A stretch of DNA of 64,000 bases from Sphingopyxis sp. PAMC25046 (GTDB taxonomy: Bacteria; Pseudomonadota; Alphaproteobacteria; Sphingomonadales; Sphingomonadaceae). The first letter of the stretch is position 1. Every line of letters begins with the position of its first letter. A program made the position numbers and the translations under genes. The stretch spans positions 1,860,001 through 1,924,000 of the forward strand of contig NZ_CP039250.1 in NCBI RefSeq assembly GCF_004795895.1, in the 5' to 3' direction. The notes below the pieces were generated by a model that worked only from the letters and a program-made list of their open reading frames with translations, was not told where the DNA came from and did no database searches. Positions 34,117 through 43,238 of this stretch are shown here, piece by piece.

Positions 34117-34874
34117 GGCGTCGCACGATTGCCCGGCGACAAAGACCGGTCGTTTCTCTCGTCATCCGCCGCGGGAAGCCGCAGCTGAACGTTGGTACCG
34201 CCGTCCGGTTCGCTGTCGATCGAAACATCGCCCGCATGATCGTGGGCAAAGCGCTGGACCGTCGCGAGGCCCAGTCCGGTCCCGGCCTCGCGCAGCGTGA
34301 AAAAAGGCTCGAATGCTCGCGAGCGATCGCCTGCGCTCATTCCGGCGCCGCTGTCGGCGACCTCCAGCAGAATATTGCGGCGATCATGATCGGTGCTCAC
34401 CGCGACGACGATCAATCCTCCACCGGCAATCGCCTGGCTGGAATTGCGCACCAGGTTGAGGAGCGCGCTTTCGAGCTGCTGGCGATTGCAGTCGAGCCGC
34501 GGCAATTCGGGCTGGATATGGATCGAGAGCACGACGTCAGCCGCGATGCTCCATCGCAGTAGCGGCTCGAGCGCGCGGACGCACTGGGCGGGGTCGAAAG
34601 GCGATCGATCGTCGGGCCGCGAACGCACAAAGGCAAGCAGCGCCGAAACCATGATTTCGACATGGCGGAGCGCCACGGCGGCGCCGTCGAGTGTCGGCCG
34701 CAGGTCTGCCGCATCGGCGAGGAGAGCATGGGCCTGCAGGATATTGCCCGCGCTGGTCAGCGTCTGGACGCTGTTCGCCAGATCATGTGCGAGGCCCGCG
34801 GTCATCAGCCCGACCGCCTCGAGCCCGTGCTGCTGATTGGTTCGCGCCTCGATCGCCAGGTCCGTCCGTGACAT
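34059..34874 (-). CDS. Soluble histidine kinase without sensor domain
   Basis: 271 residues from the ATG at 34874; the upstream in-frame start at 34922 has no ribosome site. No signal or membrane span and almost no N-terminal domain before the H-box G-L-A-H-D-L-A-N-S-V-Q. HATPase boxes: N-L-V-R-N-S-S-Q-A, D-S-G-A-G-M, G-T-G-L-G-L-A. Ligand sensing must come from partners. Its 3' end overlaps the 3' end of the PAS kinase by 58 bases on the other strand. Confidence 0.87.
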   Translation of the reverse strand: MSRTDLAIEARTNQQHGLEAVGLMTAGLAHDLANSVQTLTSAGNILQAHALLADAADLRPTLDGAAVALRHVEIMVSALLAFVRSRPDDRSPFDPAQCVRALEPLLRWSIAADVVLSIHIQPELPRLDCNRQQLESALLNLVRNSSQAIAGGGLIVVAVSTDHDRRNILLEVADSGAGMSAGDRSRAFEPFFTLREAGTGLGLATVQRFAHDHAGDVSIDSEPDGGTNVQLRLPAADDERNDRSLSPGNRATPQACAGLALKRRRAVPSAA

Positions 34875-35135
34875 CGCTGTTCCTTTCCCATTGTGCCGGC
34901 CCAGCGTGCCAGCGCTTCGCACGTCTGCGCTAGCCGCCTCAACGGTCGGGAAGGATCATGCCGAGGCAGATCCTCCGCGGCGGCGGGGCTGCGCCGACCT
35001 ATGCTTCGGTATGGGGTCGCCAAGACCAAAGGCGCGGTCGGGAGATGCTTTGACCGGATAGGCGGAGGAGCAGCATCGCGGCATTGCGGTTCCAAGGATT
35101 TCAATCGCTTCGACAGAAAAGGCGGGACGGCTGCT

Positions 35136-36185
35136 ATGGCAAAGCTTCGCAACTTCATCGCCGCACGGCGCAAGACCGCCGGTGGGCTGCTCATTCTCAC
35201 CGCGCTTGTCGTAGGGGTCGGGGCCTGGCTCTGGGCCAGCGCCGGCGCGGCCGCATCGACCGACAATGCCTATGTACGTGGCGACATCACCTCGCTGGCG
35301 CCCAAGGTCGCCGGCTATGTGACCGCGGTCGAGGTAGCAGACAATGAGGCGGTGAAGGTCGGCGATGTCCTGTTCCGGATCGACGATCGCGACTATCGCG
35401 CGAAGCTCGCGCAGGCCGATGCGAACGTCGAAGCTGCGCGCGCCCGGCTGGCGAATGTCGCGCAGGAGACGATACTCCAGCAAGCGCTGGTGCGGCAGGC
35501 CGATGCCCAGCGCCGCGCGGCGGTTGCCGATCTCGGACTCGCCCGAAAGTCGAGCGCGCGGCGGCGCGACCTTATCCACGGCGGCGCGGTCAGCCAGGCG
35601 CAAGTCGACGAGAGCGACGCCGGCGAGAGCCGGGCCGAGGCCGGAGCGGCCGCGTCGTCCGCGACGCTCGATGCGCAGCGGCAAAAGATCGGCGTGCTCG
35701 GCACACAGCGCGAGGCGGCCATCGCCGCGCTGGCACAGGCGGAAGCCGCGCGCGAGCTCGCGCGGATCGATCTGGAAAACACCGTGGTCCGCGCGCCGAT
35801 CGCCGGCGTCGTCGGCAATCGGCAGGTTCGGGTGGGGCGGCTCGTTGCGCCCGGTAGTGCGCTGCTCGACATCGTGCCCGTCGCAGCCCTTTATGTCGTT
35901 GCCAATTTCAAGGAAACCCAGCTGGAGCATATCCGGCCCGGACTGCCGGCACGGATCGAGGTCGACGGTTATCCGGGCGAAGTCGTCGAGGGTATCGTCG
36001 ATAGCCTTGCACCGGGCAGTGGCTCCGCGTTCAGCCTGATACCGTCCGATAATGCTACCGGCAATTTCGTGCGGGTCGTCCAGCGCGTGCCGGTCAAGAT
36101 TCGTCTGCGCGGCAATCCCCTGCCGGGTCGGCTCGTTCCCGGCCTGTCGGCCCGCGTGGAGATCCGGCGCGGCAAAATATCGTGA
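35136..36185 (+). CDS. HlyD/EmrA-family membrane fusion protein
   Basis: 349 residues from the ATG at 35136. One N-terminal membrane span (G-L-L-I-L-T-A-L-V-V-G-V-G-A-W-L-W), lipoyl half-motifs around D-N-A-Y-V-R-G-D and V-R-A-P-I-A-G-V-V, a long coiled-coil hairpin (residues 90-200) and a beta-barrel domain. EmrA type, i.e. adaptor for an MFS exporter. Four-base overlap (GTGA) with the transporter gene. Confidence 0.92.
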   Translation: MAKLRNFIAARRKTAGGLLILTALVVGVGAWLWASAGAAASTDNAYVRGDITSLAPKVAGYVTAVEVADNEAVKVGDVLFRIDDRDYRAKLAQADANVEAARARLANVAQETILQQALVRQADAQRRAAVADLGLARKSSARRRDLIHGGAVSQAQVDESDAGESRAEAGAAASSATLDAQRQKIGVLGTQREAAIAALAQAEAARELARIDLENTVVRAPIAGVVGNRQVRVGRLVAPGSALLDIVPVAALYVVANFKETQLEHIRPGLPARIEVDGYPGEVVEGIVDSLAPGSGSAFSLIPSDNATGNFVRVVQRVPVKIRLRGNPLPGRLVPGLSARVEIRRGKIS

Positions 36186-37789
36186 CGGCGATCGCCGCCC
36201 CAGGGGCTCGCGGCGAGACGGCACTGTCACGTAGTCTGCTGCTCGCTGCGATCCTTCTGGCGAGCCTCACCGAGGCGATCGCGAGCACGCTGCTAGCGCT
36301 TGGACGTGCCGACATCATCGGCGATATTTACGCAACGCCCGACGAATTCGCCTGGCTCGACGTCGGCTATACCGCCTTCAAGCTGATCGGCTTTGCACTG
36401 GCGCCCTGGTTTCTCACCCGCATCGAAGCGCGCCGGACCTTGCTCGGCGCGACATTGGCCATGGGGCTCGCCAGCGCGCTCGGAGCGCTTGTCGTGCAAC
36501 TCGACCTCCTCATTTTTCTGCGTATCGTCCAAGGCCTCGCCGGCGCGATCCTGCTCGTCAGCGGCCAGGCGCTGCTGTTCTGGAGCTTTTCCGCAGCGCG
36601 CCAGCCCGTCGTGCAGGCGCTGTTCGCGATGGGAGCGGTGGTCGCGCCCGCGACGCTCGCGCCGGTCCTGCAGGGTTGGCTCATCGACACGCACGACTGG
36701 ACCTGGATTTTGTTCGGCATCTTTCCGGTGGCGCTGGCGGCAGCCGGGTTGCTTCTGCTCGGCGACGCGCCTTCGCCGCCGGCCGTGCCGCGGCGCGGTC
36801 TCGACATAGCAGGCCTCGCTGGTCTGGCGATTGCGCTCGTCGCGGCGTCCTTTCTTCTCAGCCAGGGCAGTCGCTGGGACTGGCTCGACGCAAGCCGGAT
36901 CAACTGGTCGATCGGTCTCGTCGTCGCCGGCGGCGCGCTGTTCGCGCTCCGCCAGCGACGCGCCGTGCAACCCCTGTTCGATCTTGCGGTGTTTCGTGTC
37001 GAAGATTTCGCCTTCGCCTTCATCGTCAGTTTCGTCGCGGGCGCCGCGCTGTTCGGAAGTGCGTTCCTGATACCGGCCTTTTCGCTCTTGGTGCTCCGCT
37101 TTACCGCCACCGAGGCGGGCGCATTGCTGCTGCCGAGCGGGGCCGTCTTTGCAGCGACACTCCTGCTGGCCGCTGCGCTGATGCAAGCGCGCTGGATTTC
37201 CCCGATCGTGACCGTTCCCTTCGGCATCCTGACGGTGATGACCGCGATGTGGATGCTATCCGGCTCGTCGGGCGAAAGCGGTCCGGACGACATGATGCCG
37301 GCGATCCTGCTCCGCGGCTTCGGGCTTGGTTGTCTCTTTCTCTCGATCACCCTGATCGCGTTCAGCAAATTGCCTCCGGTGGCGCTCGCCTTCGGGATCG
37401 GTATCTTCAATATCGGGCGCCAGCTCGGCGGACTGATCGGCGTGGCCGGGCTTCAGACATTGATCGATCACCAGACGACCGCGAACCAGGCGGTCCTCGG
37501 CGCCGCGATTACATCGGGCTCGACCGCGACCGGCGAGCGGCTGTCGGCGATCGCGGCGATGCTGGTCGGGCGGGGAATGGATGCGGCGCAAGCCGCCAAG
37601 GCAGCCGGCGCGATGCTTGGTCGCAGCGTCGCGGGGCAGAGCGCGGTGATCGCCTTCGACACCGCTTTCAACGCCGTGGCGCTCCTCTTTATCGTCGCTG
37701 CACCGATCATTGTCGCGGTCAAGAAGGGCCTCGCTCGCTCGGCGGCGCGCCGCAGCGCCGCGAAATTGCACAAGGACAGGATATTATGA
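36182..37789 (+). CDS. DHA2-family MFS drug exporter (EmrB-like)
   Basis: 535 residues, GTG start. Twelve to fourteen spans, R-I-V-Q-G-L-A-G-A-I (motif C region shape), and a TM5 region P-A-T-L-A-P-V-L-Q-G-W typical of DHA2. With EmrA and the NodT channel it forms a tripartite pump driven by the proton gradient. Substrate not determinable. Stop overlaps the NodT start. Confidence 0.92.
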   Translation: MTAIAAPGARGETALSRSLLLAAILLASLTEAIASTLLALGRADIIGDIYATPDEFAWLDVGYTAFKLIGFALAPWFLTRIEARRTLLGATLAMGLASALGALVVQLDLLIFLRIVQGLAGAILLVSGQALLFWSFSAARQPVVQALFAMGAVVAPATLAPVLQGWLIDTHDWTWILFGIFPVALAAAGLLLLGDAPSPPAVPRRGLDIAGLAGLAIALVAASFLLSQGSRWDWLDASRINWSIGLVVAGGALFALRQRRAVQPLFDLAVFRVEDFAFAFIVSFVAGAALFGSAFLIPAFSLLVLRFTATEAGALLLPSGAVFAATLLLAAALMQARWISPIVTVPFGILTVMTAMWMLSGSSGESGPDDMMPAILLRGFGLGCLFLSITLIAFSKLPPVALAFGIGIFNIGRQLGGLIGVAGLQTLIDHQTTANQAVLGAAITSGSTATGERLSAIAAMLVGRGMDAAQAAKAAGAMLGRSVAGQSAVIAFDTAFNAVALLFIVAAPIIVAVKKGLARSAARRSAAKLHKDRIL

Positions 37790-39222
37790 CGACCTCCCTC
37801 CGGCGCCCGGCGAATCTGGGCGCGATACTGCTCGTCGGCGCTCTCGGCGGATGTACCGTCGGTCCCGACTATCGTCCGCCGGAGACCGCCATCAGCGAAA
37901 ACTGGCTCGCGCCCGTCGGTGCCGGAGAGGTTGACGCGGCATGGTGGACCGCCTTCGGCGACCCGCTGCTTAGCGAACTGGTCGAGGCGGCCCTTGCCGG
38001 TAACAAGGATCTCGAAGAAGCCGAAGCGCGCCTTCGCGAGGCGCGCGCCCTGCGTGACGCGGTGCAGGGTCGGGCGCTGCCGCAAGCGGGCGTCTCGGCG
38101 GTCGCGACGCAGAACCGCCTCAGTGAAAACGGCCAGCTTCCCGTCGGCAAGGTTCCCGGGCTCGGCCGCGACCTTGCGATTTTCGACGGCGGTTTCGACG
38201 CGTCCTGGGAGATTGACCTCTGGGGCGGTACGCGGCGCGCGATCGAAAGCGCCGAGGCGCGCACCGGCGCGGTCGAGGAAGCACGCCGCGCGGTCGTGAT
38301 TCAGGTCATCGCCGAAGTCGTGCGCGCCTATGTCGACTTGCGAACCGCGCAGAGCCTGCGCGCCACTGCCGCGGCCGACGCGGCGGCGCAGAGCGAGGTG
38401 GCGCGCCTCGTCGGCGATCGTCTCCGTGTTGGCTTGGCGTCGCGCACCGACCTCGTCCGCGCCGAGGCGCAGGCGCGCGGCAGCGCAGCAAGCGTGCCGC
38501 AATATGGCGCCGACGCCGACGCCACGGCATTCCGGCTGGCGCTGCTCCTCGGGCAGCCGCCCGAAGCCGTCTACGCGCGGCTGCGGGCTCCGGCCGCCCT
38601 GCCGTCGATCGATCGCGCCGTGGGTGCGGGCCTGCGTTCGGATCTGCTGCGCCGCCGCCCCGATATCCGGCGCGCCGAGCGCGAACTGGCCGCAGCGACC
38701 GCCGACGTCGGCGTCGCGACCGCCGAATTGTTCCCGCGCTTCTCACTTCTCGGCGGCGTCGGCTTCCAGGCGCGCGACGTCGGCGATCTTTTTTCGGGGG
38801 ACAGCCTGCGCTTTCAGGTCGGCCCCTCGCTCCGCTGGCCGATTTTTTCCGGCGGACGCATCCGTGCCCAGATCCGCGCCGCTGACGCCCGAGCCGACGC
38901 CGCGCTTGTCCGCTACGAGCGTGCCGTCCTTGCCGCGCTTTCCGACAGCGAGACGGCGATCAACCGTTATGCGGCGGCGGGCGAGACGCGCGCCGAACGC
39001 GATGCAGCGAGTGCGGCCGCGCGCGAAGGGGTCGATCTGGTGCGGCGTCGCTATCGTGCCGGGGAAGACGATCTGACGGCGCTTTTGCAGGCGCAGCTTG
39101 CGCAGAGCACGGCCGAGCGGCTCGAAATTCAGGCGCGTAGCGCAGAGCTGCAGCAATTCGCGGCGCTCTACAAGGCGCTCGGCGGCGGTTGGGAAGTCGC
39201 CGAAACTATGCCGAAAAGCTGA
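37786..39222 (+). CDS. NodT-family outer-membrane efflux lipoprotein
   Basis: 478 residues. Lipobox L-G-G-C near residue 23 marks a lipoprotein; two OEP repeats follow with D-P-L-L-S-E-L-V-E-A-A and the R-R-P-D-I-R-R-A-E motif of NodT/OprM-type channels. It completes the EmrAB-NodT export system. AAGGACAGG precedes the start. Confidence 0.92.
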   Translation: MTTSLRRPANLGAILLVGALGGCTVGPDYRPPETAISENWLAPVGAGEVDAAWWTAFGDPLLSELVEAALAGNKDLEEAEARLREARALRDAVQGRALPQAGVSAVATQNRLSENGQLPVGKVPGLGRDLAIFDGGFDASWEIDLWGGTRRAIESAEARTGAVEEARRAVVIQVIAEVVRAYVDLRTAQSLRATAAADAAAQSEVARLVGDRLRVGLASRTDLVRAEAQARGSAASVPQYGADADATAFRLALLLGQPPEAVYARLRAPAALPSIDRAVGAGLRSDLLRRRPDIRRAERELAAATADVGVATAELFPRFSLLGGVGFQARDVGDLFSGDSLRFQVGPSLRWPIFSGGRIRAQIRAADARADAALVRYERAVLAALSDSETAINRYAAAGETRAERDAASAAAREGVDLVRRRYRAGEDDLTALLQAQLAQSTAERLEIQARSAELQQFAALYKALGGGWEVAETMPKS

Positions 39223-39300
39223 TCCGTGGGTCTATACCTTGGCACAGATGGCGTCGGCTCCGCGTGGCGATATCGTCCCTTTGCCGGGAAAGGATCCCTA

Positions 39301-41418
39301 ATGATTCACATCGATACGCGCCGTTCTCTTGCTGTCCTTCTGTGCGCTTCGCTTGCCGGGCTGCTCATCGCACTGCTCGGAGAGGCCGCTGGACTGATCG
39401 TGCCGATCACCGCGCTGTTCCTCGTGGCACCGCGCTTGCGCCGCCCACTGATGAGCGCGCTCGCCCTGTTGCTCGCCGCGCTACTTTGCGCTGCGCTGCT
39501 CGGCGGCCCACGCGAGGCCTTGCTGTCCTGGGCGGCCCTTCTGATCGTGGCGCTTTCCGTCGGCGCAATCTTGAGTCTTGCGCCGATCGTCATGGCCGAG
39601 CGTGGGGCATCGCTCGATTCCGATGATCGCGAACCGATTGCCCGGGCGCCCGACATTCACCCGGATGATGCCGCGGCGGTGGCGCAGGCAAAGGCGCGCG
39701 CCTTCTGGGGCGGGGTGCCACAGGTGGTGAGTTATCGTCAGCGCAGTGCCGGGGGCGAATGGCAATGGGCGGAATTTCTCGCCGAGCCACCGCGCGGCAG
39801 CCGTATCCGCGTCGATCCGATCGTCCATGCGCCCGATCAGGCCTGGACGGTCGCGGCGTCGCTTGGCGATACGGTCGACGCGGTCCATGCCGCCAAGATC
39901 ATCGAAAGCCTCTATGGCGCAGCGTTCGCCTTCGATGCGAGCGGGCAGTTCACATACGCCACGCCGATGGCGCAGACGTCGATATCGATGACGCTCGAGG
40001 ACCTCAACCGACCGCTCGGGGACGGTGCATTTGTCGACGGTGGGGATTTCGGATGGAAGCTGGGCGTTCATCCCGACGACTATCCGGAGGCCGCGCGCGA
40101 ACTTCGGCGGTGCCTGCGAACCGGCGATCCCTATAATTATGAGTATCGCGTCCTGCGCGCGACGGGGCTTTACGTCTGGCACCGTTTTGCCATTCGTCCC
40201 ACGCGCGGTCCGGATGGCGCGATCACGGGCTGGTTCGGCATCGGCTTCGACATCGATGTGTTTCGCAAGACCGAGGTGGCGCTTCTCGAGAGCGAACGAT
40301 CGCTACGCGAGCTGATCGAGACCGCGCCCGCGCTGATCTGGTGCATGACACCCAAGGGCGAACCTGTGTACTTCAGCCGCCATCTGCGCGAGTTTTTCGG
40401 GTTCGACGTCGAAGACCGGGACCTTCCCGGCCAGACCCGTCTCCAGAGCGTCTTGGGCGCCGTCATTCATCCTGACGACCTCGACAAGGTCAATCAGCGG
40501 TTCGAGCATTCGCTGAAGACCGGCGCCTCCTATGCACTGACGCACCGCCAGCGGCGTTTCGACGGCGTCTATCGCTGGGTCGAAACCCGTATCGCCGCGA
40601 TGCGCGGCGAGGATGGGGAGATCGTTCAGTGGAACGGCGTCTGCCTCGACATCGAGGAGCAGGTCCGCGCGCAGGAAGAATTGCGGCAGGTTCAGGATAA
40701 GCTTGGCCGCGCTGCGCAGGCGGCAAGCCTTGCCGAACTGTCCGCCTCGATCGCGCACGAGGTCAACCAGCCGCTCGCGGCGATCATGACCAATGCGCAG
40801 GCATGCGAGCGCTGGCTCGTCGCCGAGCCGCCGAACCTCGAGCGCGCAAGAGTGATCGTCGAACGGATCACCCGCAGCGCCCAGTCGGCGGCCGATGTCG
40901 TGAGCCATATCCGCGCCCTGTTCAGTCAGTCGTCCGAACCGCGGACAGAGAGCATGATCGAGGTGCTTGTCGGCGAAGTAGTCGATCTTCTTGCGGAGGA
41001 TGCGTCGCGCCGCGGCGTGCAGATCGAGGTCGATGTGGCGAATGGCCTGTCGCCGGTGGCCATCGATCCGATCCAGATTCAGCAGGTGTTCGTCAATCTG
41101 CTGCGCAACGGCATGGAGGCGATGGAGAAAGGCGTGGACGATAAACGTCTCTCGCTGTCCGTGCGCGGGGCGGGACAGGCCGTTTTGCGAATCGAGATCG
41201 CCGACCGGGGATGCGGGATCGAAGATCCCGAGAAAATGTTCGATTCCTTTTTCACCACAAAGGCGAGCGGCATGGGAATGGGGCTCGCGATTTGCCGGTC
41301 GATCGTGGAAGCGCATGGCGGCAGGCTTTGGGCTGAGACGAACGAACCTGTGGGCGCGCGGCTCATATTCACCTTGCCGGGCGTGCCGGCTGGGCGTCCT
41401 GCGGTAGGCGCCCCGTGA
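39301..41418 (+). CDS. Membrane PAS-domain sensor histidine kinase
   Basis: 705 residues from the ATG at 39301 (AAAGGATC upstream). Residues 8-105 contain three or four membrane spans. Then PAS domains at about 130-210 (degenerate), 225-345 (PAC-like W-H-R-F-A-I-R-P) and 345-475 (L-I-E-T-A-P-A-L-I-W-C-M-T), an H-box A-S-I-A-H-E-V-N-Q-P-L and an HATPase with G-M-G-M-G-L-A. It follows the pump genes by 78 nt, so pump expression and sensing may be linked. Partner regulator probably the FixJ-like protein at 30904. Confidence 0.9.
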   Translation: MIHIDTRRSLAVLLCASLAGLLIALLGEAAGLIVPITALFLVAPRLRRPLMSALALLLAALLCAALLGGPREALLSWAALLIVALSVGAILSLAPIVMAERGASLDSDDREPIARAPDIHPDDAAAVAQAKARAFWGGVPQVVSYRQRSAGGEWQWAEFLAEPPRGSRIRVDPIVHAPDQAWTVAASLGDTVDAVHAAKIIESLYGAAFAFDASGQFTYATPMAQTSISMTLEDLNRPLGDGAFVDGGDFGWKLGVHPDDYPEAARELRRCLRTGDPYNYEYRVLRATGLYVWHRFAIRPTRGPDGAITGWFGIGFDIDVFRKTEVALLESERSLRELIETAPALIWCMTPKGEPVYFSRHLREFFGFDVEDRDLPGQTRLQSVLGAVIHPDDLDKVNQRFEHSLKTGASYALTHRQRRFDGVYRWVETRIAAMRGEDGEIVQWNGVCLDIEEQVRAQEELRQVQDKLGRAAQAASLAELSASIAHEVNQPLAAIMTNAQACERWLVAEPPNLERARVIVERITRSAQSAADVVSHIRALFSQSSEPRTESMIEVLVGEVVDLLAEDASRRGVQIEVDVANGLSPVAIDPIQIQQVFVNLLRNGMEAMEKGVDDKRLSLSVRGAGQAVLRIEIADRGCGIEDPEKMFDSFFTTKASGMGMGLAICRSIVEAHGGRLWAETNEPVGARLIFTLPGVPAGRPAVGAP

Positions 41419-42005
41419 GGCGGGATCGCCGCTCCGCGATCCTTGCCGTGGCCGCGCGACATTTTTTTGGCCAGGGGTTTTCGGCTACCACCATGTCGTC
41501 GATCGCGGCGGACGCCGGCGGTTCAAAAGCGACGTTGTGGAAGTATTTTCGTTCAAAAGAGGTCCTTTTCGAAGCCGTCGTCGAAACGGCGACCGAGCGG
41601 CTGCACGGCGATGCCCTCGCGCAGCTTTCGGCACCGGGCGACCCGCTTGCCGTGCTCCAATCCTTCGTCATCCCACTGATCGATGCCCTGCGTTCGGACG
41701 ACAGCCTCACGCTGCAACGCGAGGTCGGGGCTCAGGCGATTCGTCTGCCCCGCGCAGCGGCCTTGCTTCGTCGTCGGCTCGTAGACGATCTTGAAGCGCC
41801 GCTATCGGATTTTTTCGCCGCGCACATGGCCAACGGCGCACTACGCGGCGACAATCCCGACGAGGCCGCATGGATCACGCTCGCGCTGTGTCTTGGTTTC
41901 AACCATCGCCATCTCCTGGGGGGCGATGACATGCATAGGGACGGGGAAGTCGCAGAGGGCGCCCCCGACGTGATGAAGATCCTGCGGCGTTTATACGGCC
42001 CCTGA
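41415..42005 (+). CDS. TetR-family transcriptional regulator
   Basis: 196 residues, GTG start overlapping the kinase stop. N-terminal HTH: F-S-A-T-T-M-S-S-I-A-A-D-A-G-G-S-K-A-T-L-W-K-Y-F. The C-terminal ligand domain is unassigned. Last gene after the efflux and kinase genes; TetR proteins often repress an adjacent pump. Confidence 0.9.
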   Translation: MRRDRRSAILAVAARHFFGQGFSATTMSSIAADAGGSKATLWKYFRSKEVLFEAVVETATERLHGDALAQLSAPGDPLAVLQSFVIPLIDALRSDDSLTLQREVGAQAIRLPRAAALLRRRLVDDLEAPLSDFFAAHMANGALRGDNPDEAAWITLALCLGFNHRHLLGGDDMHRDGEVAEGAPDVMKILRRLYGP

Positions 42006-42018
42006 ATGTTTTGCCTGT

Positions 42019-42423
42019 TCAGGCGCGCGGCGAGGCCGGTTCGGACGCTGCGGCCAACCGCACCGAGACGGCGGCGCAGTCGATGGTGCCCGCGAGCGGG
42101 CAGCGCGATGCGGTGAAATCGAGCCAGCCGTCGGCTGCAGCGATCTCACCGGTCGCCAGCAGCGCGTCTATGCCGCGCTGGTCGCGCGTCGGTTGGTCCG
42201 CGACACCCGCAAGGAGTGGGCGCCCGGCAGCGTGCTCGACCAGCAGCATCAAACTGTCGAAGCTGGCCGCCATCATGAAGAGCCCGAGCGGCGCAAACAG
42301 GCGGTGGAGTGCCGGGCCGCCCGGCAGTGCGCGTTGCCGGGCTCCACACCAGCGGCGAGTCGCCTGCACCACCAAGGCAGTGGACAGCAACGGCTGGTCG
42401 TGCGTCACGGCGCTGGCGTTCAT
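42019..42423 (-). CDS. Unknown protein coupled to 3-hydroxybutyrate dehydrogenase
   Basis: 134 residues; ATG overlaps the stop of the dehydrogenase (ATGA), so it is translated from the same mRNA. No recognised family, no signal, a single hydrophobic stretch (L-G-L-F-M-M-A-A-S-F). The C-terminus has a C-x-L-A-G-T-I-D-C pair. Probably an accessory protein of this operon, function unknown. Confidence 0.65.
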   Translation of the reverse strand: MNASAVTHDQPLLSTALVVQATRRWCGARQRALPGGPALHRLFAPLGLFMMAASFDSLMLLVEHAAGRPLLAGVADQPTRDQRGIDALLATGEIAAADGWLDFTASRCPLAGTIDCAAVSVRLAAASEPASPRA

Positions 42424-43205
42424 TCGGCGGTCCAGCCGCCGTCGATGGCGATGTTGGCGCCGGTGATCTGTGACGCGGCATCCGAGCAGAGGAACAGCGC
42501 CATGGCCGCCACCTCGTCGGGCTGGACGAACGCCTTGGTCGGCTGGGCGGCGAGCAGCACGTCGTGCATGACCTCCTCGCGTGTCATGTCACGCGCTTTC
42601 ATCGTATCGGGTATCTGCTTTTCCACGAGCGGCGTCCAGACATAGCCGGGACTGATGCAGTTGGCGGTGATGCCCGAGGTCGCGAGCTCGAGCGCCACGG
42701 TCTTGGTAAGGCCGGCGAGCCCGTGCTTGGCAGCCACATAAGCACTTTTAAAGGGGGAGGCTGTCATCGAATGCGCGGAAGCGGTTGAGATAATCCGGCC
42801 CCATTTGCGCTTCTTCATGCCCGGGACGACGGCACGAATCGCGTGGAAAGCCGACGACAGGTCGATGGCGATGATCTGGTCCCATCTCTCCTGCGGAAAT
42901 TCCTCGATCGGCGCGACGAATTGGACGCCGGCATTGTTGATGAGGATGTCCACACCGTCGAAGCGCGCTTCCGCTTCCGCGATCATCGCGGCGATCTCGT
43001 CGGGCCGTGTCATGTCGGCTTCGATATAGAGCGCCTTGATATCGTGCCGCGCTTCGAGCGCCGCGCGTTCGGTTTCGATCGTCTCGGCGTCGCCGAGGCC
43101 GTTGATCACGATGTTGGCGCCTGCCGCCGCGAGCGTGCGCGCGTAAGCGAGCCCAATGCCGCTCGTCGATCCCGTGATGACGGCCGTCTTGCCTTTCAAG
43201 GTCAT
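42420..43205 (-). CDS. 3-hydroxybutyrate dehydrogenase (SDR)
   Basis: 261 residues from the ATG at 43205 (GGAG 6 nt upstream; 43217 lacks a ribosome site). SDR fold with T-G-S-T-S-G-I-G, N-N-A-G-V-Q-F-V-A-P and catalytic Y156/K160 in S-A-Y-V-A-A-K-H-G. Length and these motifs match D-3-hydroxybutyrate dehydrogenase, which oxidises 3-hydroxybutyrate to acetoacetate with NAD+. The operon partner acetoacetate decarboxylase supports this. Confidence 0.88.
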   Translation of the reverse strand: MTLKGKTAVITGSTSGIGLAYARTLAAAGANIVINGLGDAETIETERAALEARHDIKALYIEADMTRPDEIAAMIAEAEARFDGVDILINNAGVQFVAPIEEFPQERWDQIIAIDLSSAFHAIRAVVPGMKKRKWGRIISTASAHSMTASPFKSAYVAAKHGLAGLTKTVALELATSGITANCISPGYVWTPLVEKQIPDTMKARDMTREEVMHDVLLAAQPTKAFVQPDEVAAMALFLCSDAASQITGANIAIDGGWTAE

Positions 43206-43238
43206 GTCATTCTCCATTTTGCTGTTGAAAACCGTTGT

